DNA from: Bacteroidota bacterium
GTDB lineage: Bacteria > Bacteroidota > Bacteroidia > Flavobacteriales > Flavobacteriaceae
Assembly (NCBI GenBank): GCA_027593245.1
Contig: JAQCJC010000004.1
Location: 1-50,180, forward strand
Direction: 5' to 3'
Length of the DNA stretch: 50,180 bases
Shown here in pieces: positions 46,418 through 50,180 of this stretch. Both the position numbers and the translations under genes were made by a program. Under the pieces are notes generated by a model. That model searched no databases. It worked only from the letters and a program-made list of their open reading frames with translations, and had not been told where the DNA came from. How positions within the stretch are numbered: position 1 is the first letter of the stretch; each line of letters opens with the position of its first letter.

Positions 46418-49400
46418 TTATTCCTCTAATCTGATGTCTAATCCTAATCCTTTCAGTTCGTGCATCAATACGTTGAACGATTCTGGTAATCCGGGTTCTG
46501 GCATTGGTTCGCCTTTTACGATTGCTTCGTAAGTTTTGGCGCGTCCAACAACGTCGTCAGATTTTACAGTTAGGATTTCTCGAAGTGTACTTGACGCACC
46601 ATAGGCTTCAAGTGCCCAAACTTCCATTTCACCAAAACGTTGACCTCCAAATTGTGCTTTACCACCAAGAGGTTGTTGTGTAATGAGTGAGTAAGGACCG
46701 ATTGAACGGGCGTGCATCTTATCGTCGACCATATGTCCTAACTTGAGCATGTATATCACACCAACAGTGGCAGGTTGATCGAAGCGATCCCCTGTTCCAC
46801 CGTCGTAAAGATAGGTATGTCCAAATCTTGGAATACCAGCCTCGTCTGTAAATTCGTTAATCTGATCCAATGTCGCACCATCAAAAATTGGTGTTGCAAA
46901 AGTTCGACCAAGGTTTTTACCAGCCCATCCAAGGACGGTCTCATAAATTTGACCAATATTCATTCGCGAGGGTACACCTAGTGGATTCAGAACAATATCT
47001 ACAGGCGTTCCATCCTCCAAGAAAGGCATATCTTCATGACGTACAATACGCGCTACAATACCTTTGTTACCGTGACGCCCAGCCATCTTATCACCTACTT
47101 TAAGCTTACGCTTTTTAGCGATATATACTTTTGCAAGTTTGATGATTCCTGCTGGTAATTCATCCCCAACAGAAATAGTGAATTTTTCTCTTCGAAGTGA
47201 TCCTTGAAGATCATTCTCTTTGATCTTGTAGTTATGAATTAAGTCTTTTACAAGTTTATTTAAATCAGCATCTGTTGTCCACTTTCCTGCAATGAGGTGG
47301 GCATAATCGTCTACTGCATTAAGCATTTTGAGCGTGAATTTTTTCCCTTTAGGGAAAACCTCTTCACCCAAGTCATTGAAAATTCCTTGTGCTGTTTTTC
47401 CACCAACAATAGAGAAAAGTTTTTGCACTAACACAGATTTTAAATCTTCAAATTTAATGTCATAGGCATCTTCAAGTTTTGCGATGTCTTCTTTATCTTG
47501 AGCACGTTTACGCTTGTCTTTAACTGCTCTTGAGAACAATTTTTTCTCTATCACAACTCCATGTAAAGAAGGGGATGCCTTTAGAGAGGCATCTTTAACA
47601 TCTCCAGCTTTGTCTCCGAAGATTGCTCTTAAAAGCTTCTCTTCTGGTGTTGGGTCTGATTCACCTTTTGGTGTAATTTTACCTATAAGAATATCACCTG
47701 GTTTGATTTCAGCACCAATGCGAATCATTCCATTTTCATCGAGATCTTTTGTAGCTTCCTCAGAAACATTTGGAATATCATTTGTTAATTCCTCATTTCC
47801 TAATTTAGTGTCTCTTACTTCCAATGAGTATTCATCGATGTGAATAGATGTGAAAATATCATCACGAACTACTTTCTCTGAAATCACAATAGCATCCTCA
47901 AAGTTGTAACCTTTCCATGGCATGAAGGCAACCTTCATATTACTCCCAAGGGCAAGCTCACCATTTTGGGTAGCATATCCCTCACAAAGTACTTGTCCTT
48001 TAGACACCTTATCGCCTTTTTCAACAATAGCTTTAAGATTCACTGATGTTCCCTGGTTTGTTTTGCGGAATTTAGTTAAAGGGTAAGTGTAAGTATCAGA
48101 GTCAAAACTTACAAGATTTTCGTTTTCTGATCTATTGTATTTGATAATAATTTTATCAGCGTCTACATATTCTACCACACCATCAGCTTCAGCATTGACC
48201 AAAACTCTAGAGTCTGACGCAACTTGACGCTCTAATCCAGTTCCTACGATGGGCGCTTCTGGACGTAAAAGTGGTACCGCTTGACGCATCATGTTTGAAC
48301 CCATCAGGGCACGGTTGGCATCATCATGCTCCAAAAATGGAATAAGAGATGCCGATATAGATGAAATTTGATTAGGCGCCACATCTGTATAATGCACTTG
48401 CGCTGGATCAACAACAGGAAAATCTCCTTCTTGACGAGCAATAACTTTATCTAGAGTTATTTTACCATTTTTATCAACAGGAATGCTTGCCTGAGCAATG
48501 AGTTTTTCTTCCTCTTCTTCAGCGCTGAGGTAAATGGGTTCGCCTTTGATATCAACAACTGCATTTTCAACTTTTCTGTAAGGCGTTTCAATAAAGCCCA
48601 TAGAATTTACTTTAGCGTAAACAGAAAGTGAAGAAATTAGTCCAATATTTGGTCCTTCAGGAGTTTCAATCGGACAAAGTCTTCCGTAGTGAGTGTAGTG
48701 TACATCTCGAACCTCAAAACCAGCACGTTCTCTAGAAAGTCCTCCAGGTCCAAGAGCCGATAAACGACGCTTGTGGGTGATTTCCGCTAATGGATTTGTT
48801 TGGTCCATAAACTGAGATAACTGGTTGGTTCCAAAAAATGAATTGATTACTGAAGATAATGTCTTCGCATTGATCAGGTCAATTGGTGTAAAGACTTCGT
48901 TATCGCGGACATTCATGCGTTCGCGAATGGTACGGGCCATACGTGCTAATCCTACGCCAAATTGTGAAGATAGTTGCTCTCCAACTGTTCGAACACGACG
49001 ATTGGAAAGGTGATCTATATCATCAATTTCTGCTTTAGAATTAATCAATTCTATCAAATATTTGATGATGGTAATGATATCTTCTTTGGTCAAGACTTGT
49101 TTGTCCATTCCTATGTCAAGACCAAGTTTTTTGTTCATTCTGTAACGTCCTACCTCACCTAAGTTATAACGCTGGTCGCTAAAGAATAGTTTATCGATGA
49201 TACCTCTTGCGGTCTCTTCATCTGGTGGCTCAGCATTACGCAGCTGGCGGTAGATATGCTCGACAGCTTCCTTTTCGGAGTTTGTCGGATCTTTCTGTAG
49301 TGTATTGTGAATAATCGCGTAGTCGCCTTGTTGTGATGTTTCTTTGTGAAGTAAAATAGTTTTAGTTCCTGACTCAAGAATTTCGACTGAATTATCTTTA

Positions 49401-50180
49401 TCAATAATTGTATCTCTATCAAGTACAATTTCATTTCTTTCAATAGATACAACTTCCCCTGTATCTTCATCTACGAAATCTTCATGCCATGTGTTAAGAA
49501 CACGAGCCGCTAGCTTTCTTCCAATGACTTTTTTCAAACCTGATTTGGAGACTTTTACTTCCTCGGCAAGATCAAAAATTTCTAAAATATCTTTATCGCG
49601 TTCGAATCCGATGGCTCTAAAAAGAGTGGTTACCGGCAATTTTTTCTTACGGTCGATATAAGCATACATTACACTGTTGATGTCTGTTGCAAATTCAATC
49701 CATGAACCTTTGAAAGGAATCACACGTGCGGAGTATAACTTGGTACCATTTACATGAAACGATTGCCCGAAGAATACACCAGGTGAGCGATGCAACTGAG
49801 ATACCACTACACGTTCGGCACCATTGATACAAAAAGTACCGCTTGGCGTCATGTACGGAATTGTACCTAAATACACATCTTGTACAATGGTTTCAAAATC
49901 CTCGTGTTCTGGATCTGTACAATAGAGTTTCAAACGTGCTTTTAGTGGCACAGAATAAGTTAGACCTCTTTCAATACATTCTTCAATAGAGTATCGAGGA
50001 GGGTCAACAAAGTAGTCTAAAAATTCTAAACCAAATTGATTACGGGTATCTGTTATTGGAAAGTTTTCCATGAAGGTATTAAATAAACCTTCATCGGCTC
50101 TTTCATCTGATTTTGTTTCTAACTGGAAAAAATCCTGGAAGGATTTTATCTGAATATCTAAGAAATCTGGATATTCTGTT
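46418..50180 (-). CDS. rpoB: DNA-directed RNA polymerase subunit beta (5' end outside window)
   Basis: The beta subunit, open in frame to the end of the window. An internal ATG at 50071 is not the start: 36 more codons upstream continue the conserved rpoB N-terminus ([20 protein letters not shown]). Probably only about 15-20 residues are missing. Conserved blocks include [11 protein letters not shown], the rifampicin region [27 protein letters not shown] (fragments QFMDQTNPL and [12 protein letters not shown] with standard residues, so no obvious rifampicin-resistance change), [31 protein letters not shown] and [28 protein letters not shown]. Co-transcribed with rpoC. Confidence 0.97.
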   Translation of the reverse strand, partial: TEYPDFLDIQIKSFQDFFQLETKSDERADEGLFNTFMENFPITDTRNQFGLEFLDYFVDPPRYSIEECIERGLTYSVPLKARLKLYCTDPEHEDFETIVQDVYLGTIPYMTPSGTFCINGAERVVVSQLHRSPGVFFGQSFHVNGTKLYSARVIPFKGSWIEFATDINSVMYAYIDRKKKLPVTTLFRAIGFERDKDILEIFDLAEEVKVSKSGLKKVIGRKLAARVLNTWHEDFVDEDTGEVVSIERNEIVLDRDTIIDKDNSVEILESGTKTILLHKETSQQGDYAIIHNTLQKDPTNSEKEAVEHIYRQLRNAEPPDEETARGIIDKLFFSDQRYNLGEVGRYRMNKKLGLDIGMDKQVLTKEDIITIIKYLIELINSKAEIDDIDHLSNRRVRTVGEQLSSQFGVGLARMARTIRERMNVRDNEVFTPIDLINAKTLSSVINSFFGTNQLSQFMDQTNPLAEITHKRRLSALGPGGLSRERAGFEVRDVHYTHYGRLCPIETPEGPNIGLISSLSVYAKVNSMGFIETPYRKVENAVVDIKGEPIYLSAEEEEEKLIAQASIPVDKNGKITLDKVIARQEGDFPVVDPAQVHYTDVAPNQISSISASLIPFLEHDDANRALMGSNMMRQAVPLLRPEAPIVGTGLERQVASDSRVLVNAEADGVVEYVDADKIIIKYNRSENENLVSFDSDTYTYPLTKFRKTNQGTSVNLKAIVEKGDKVSKGQVLCEGYATQNGELALGSNMKVAFMPWKGYNFEDAIVISEKVVRDDIFTSIHIDEYSLEVRDTKLGNEELTNDIPNVSEEATKDLDENGMIRIGAEIKPGDILIGKITPKGESDPTPEEKLLRAIFGDKAGDVKDASLKASPSLHGVVIEKKLFSRAVKDKRKRAQDKEDIAKLEDAYDIKFEDLKSVLVQKLFSIVGGKTAQGIFNDLGEEVFPKGKKFTLKMLNAVDDYAHLIAGKWTTDADLNKLVKDLIHNYKIKENDLQGSLRREKFTISVGDELPAGIIKLAKVYIAKKRKLKVGDKMAGRHGNKGIVARIVRHEDMPFLEDGTPVDIVLNPLGVPSRMNIGQIYETVLGWAGKNLGRTFATPIFDGATLDQINEFTDEAGIPRFGHTYLYDGGTGDRFDQPATVGVIYMLKLGHMVDDKMHARSIGPYSLITQQPLGGKAQFGGQRFGEMEVWALEAYGASSTLREILTVKSDDVVGRAKTYEAIVKGEPMPEPGLPESFNVLMHELKGLGLDIRLEE

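Noticed and set aside
46418-50071. rpoB starting at ATG 50071
   Set aside because: The frame stays open to the window end and encodes conserved rpoB N-terminal residues upstream, so this ATG is internal.

Overview
The window is a gene-dense, AT-rich chromosomal segment from a bacterium of the phylum Bacteroidota, almost certainly a member of the Flavobacteriaceae. The evidence is a secreted giant protein with a type IX secretion (Por) C-terminal sorting domain, a TonB-dependent receptor paired with a DUF4249 lipoprotein, a DUF3467 gene next to rpoBC, the DUF4835, DUF6913 and DUF6095 families, the gene order bamD-rpoZ-coaBC-DUF4835-recN, a long-form GAPDH, and many copies of the Bacteroidota sigma factor -7 box TAnnTTTG placed just upstream of start codons. 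I see no tRNA, rRNA, CRISPR array, prophage or insertion sequence, and no gap over 300 bases without a gene. The content is mostly housekeeping.

Layout. 1-973: the end of a zinc-ribbon protein gene overlapping miaA (+). 983-5900 (-): a GT2 glycosyltransferase, a YbbR-like protein and coaE as a tightly coupled operon, then a histidine kinase/response regulator pair. 6000-10610 (-): one 1536-residue modular T9SS-secreted protein between two terminators. 10776-18026 (-): cell-envelope and cofactor genes in runs DUF6913-dapA, bamD-rpoZ-coaBC-DUF4835-recN, and fabI. 18059-19728 (+): a two-gene split version of a UshA-like 5'-nucleotidase. 19725-23129 (-): ligA and a GNAT-prmC pair. 23179-24828 (+): ribD and a frameshifted yigZ. 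24825-25223 (-): a thioesterase. 25403-28003 (+): dnaA, a low-molecular-weight phosphatase and an RsmI-like methyltransferase. 28009-30578 (-): a lysozyme-like protein, mltG and dapF. 30700-41614 (+): an HtrA protease, GAPDH, trmD, rplS (frameshifted), monomeric isocitrate dehydrogenase, the TonB receptor/DUF4249 pair, murQ and DUF6095. 41769-50180 (-): DUF3467, rpoC and rpoB (rpoB runs off the window end).

How they fit together. Lysine/diaminopimelate and peptidoglycan functions recur (dapA, dapF, mltG, murQ, a lysozyme-like protein), with outer-membrane assembly and envelope quality control (bamD, HtrA). Information processing is represented by rpoB, rpoC, rpoZ, dnaA, ligA, recN, miaA, trmD, prmC, rplS and an RsmI-like enzyme; cofactors by coaE, coaBC and ribD.

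Most notable observations. Two genes (rplS and yigZ) are each broken by what looks like the loss of one A from an AAA run directly before TT. Since L19 is normally important for growth, a consensus sequence error is the simplest explanation. The rplS mRNA leader has a near-complete promoter, a 5' hairpin and a 7-codon upstream ORF, which makes it a candidate autoregulatory leader. Several genes (murQ, the GT2 gene, dapF) have a -7 box so close to the start codon that their mRNAs look leaderless. ribD has no ATG near its expected start. A nested inverted-repeat element followed by a strong terminator lies between DUF6095 and DUF3467. I found no convincing undescribed multi-gene system.
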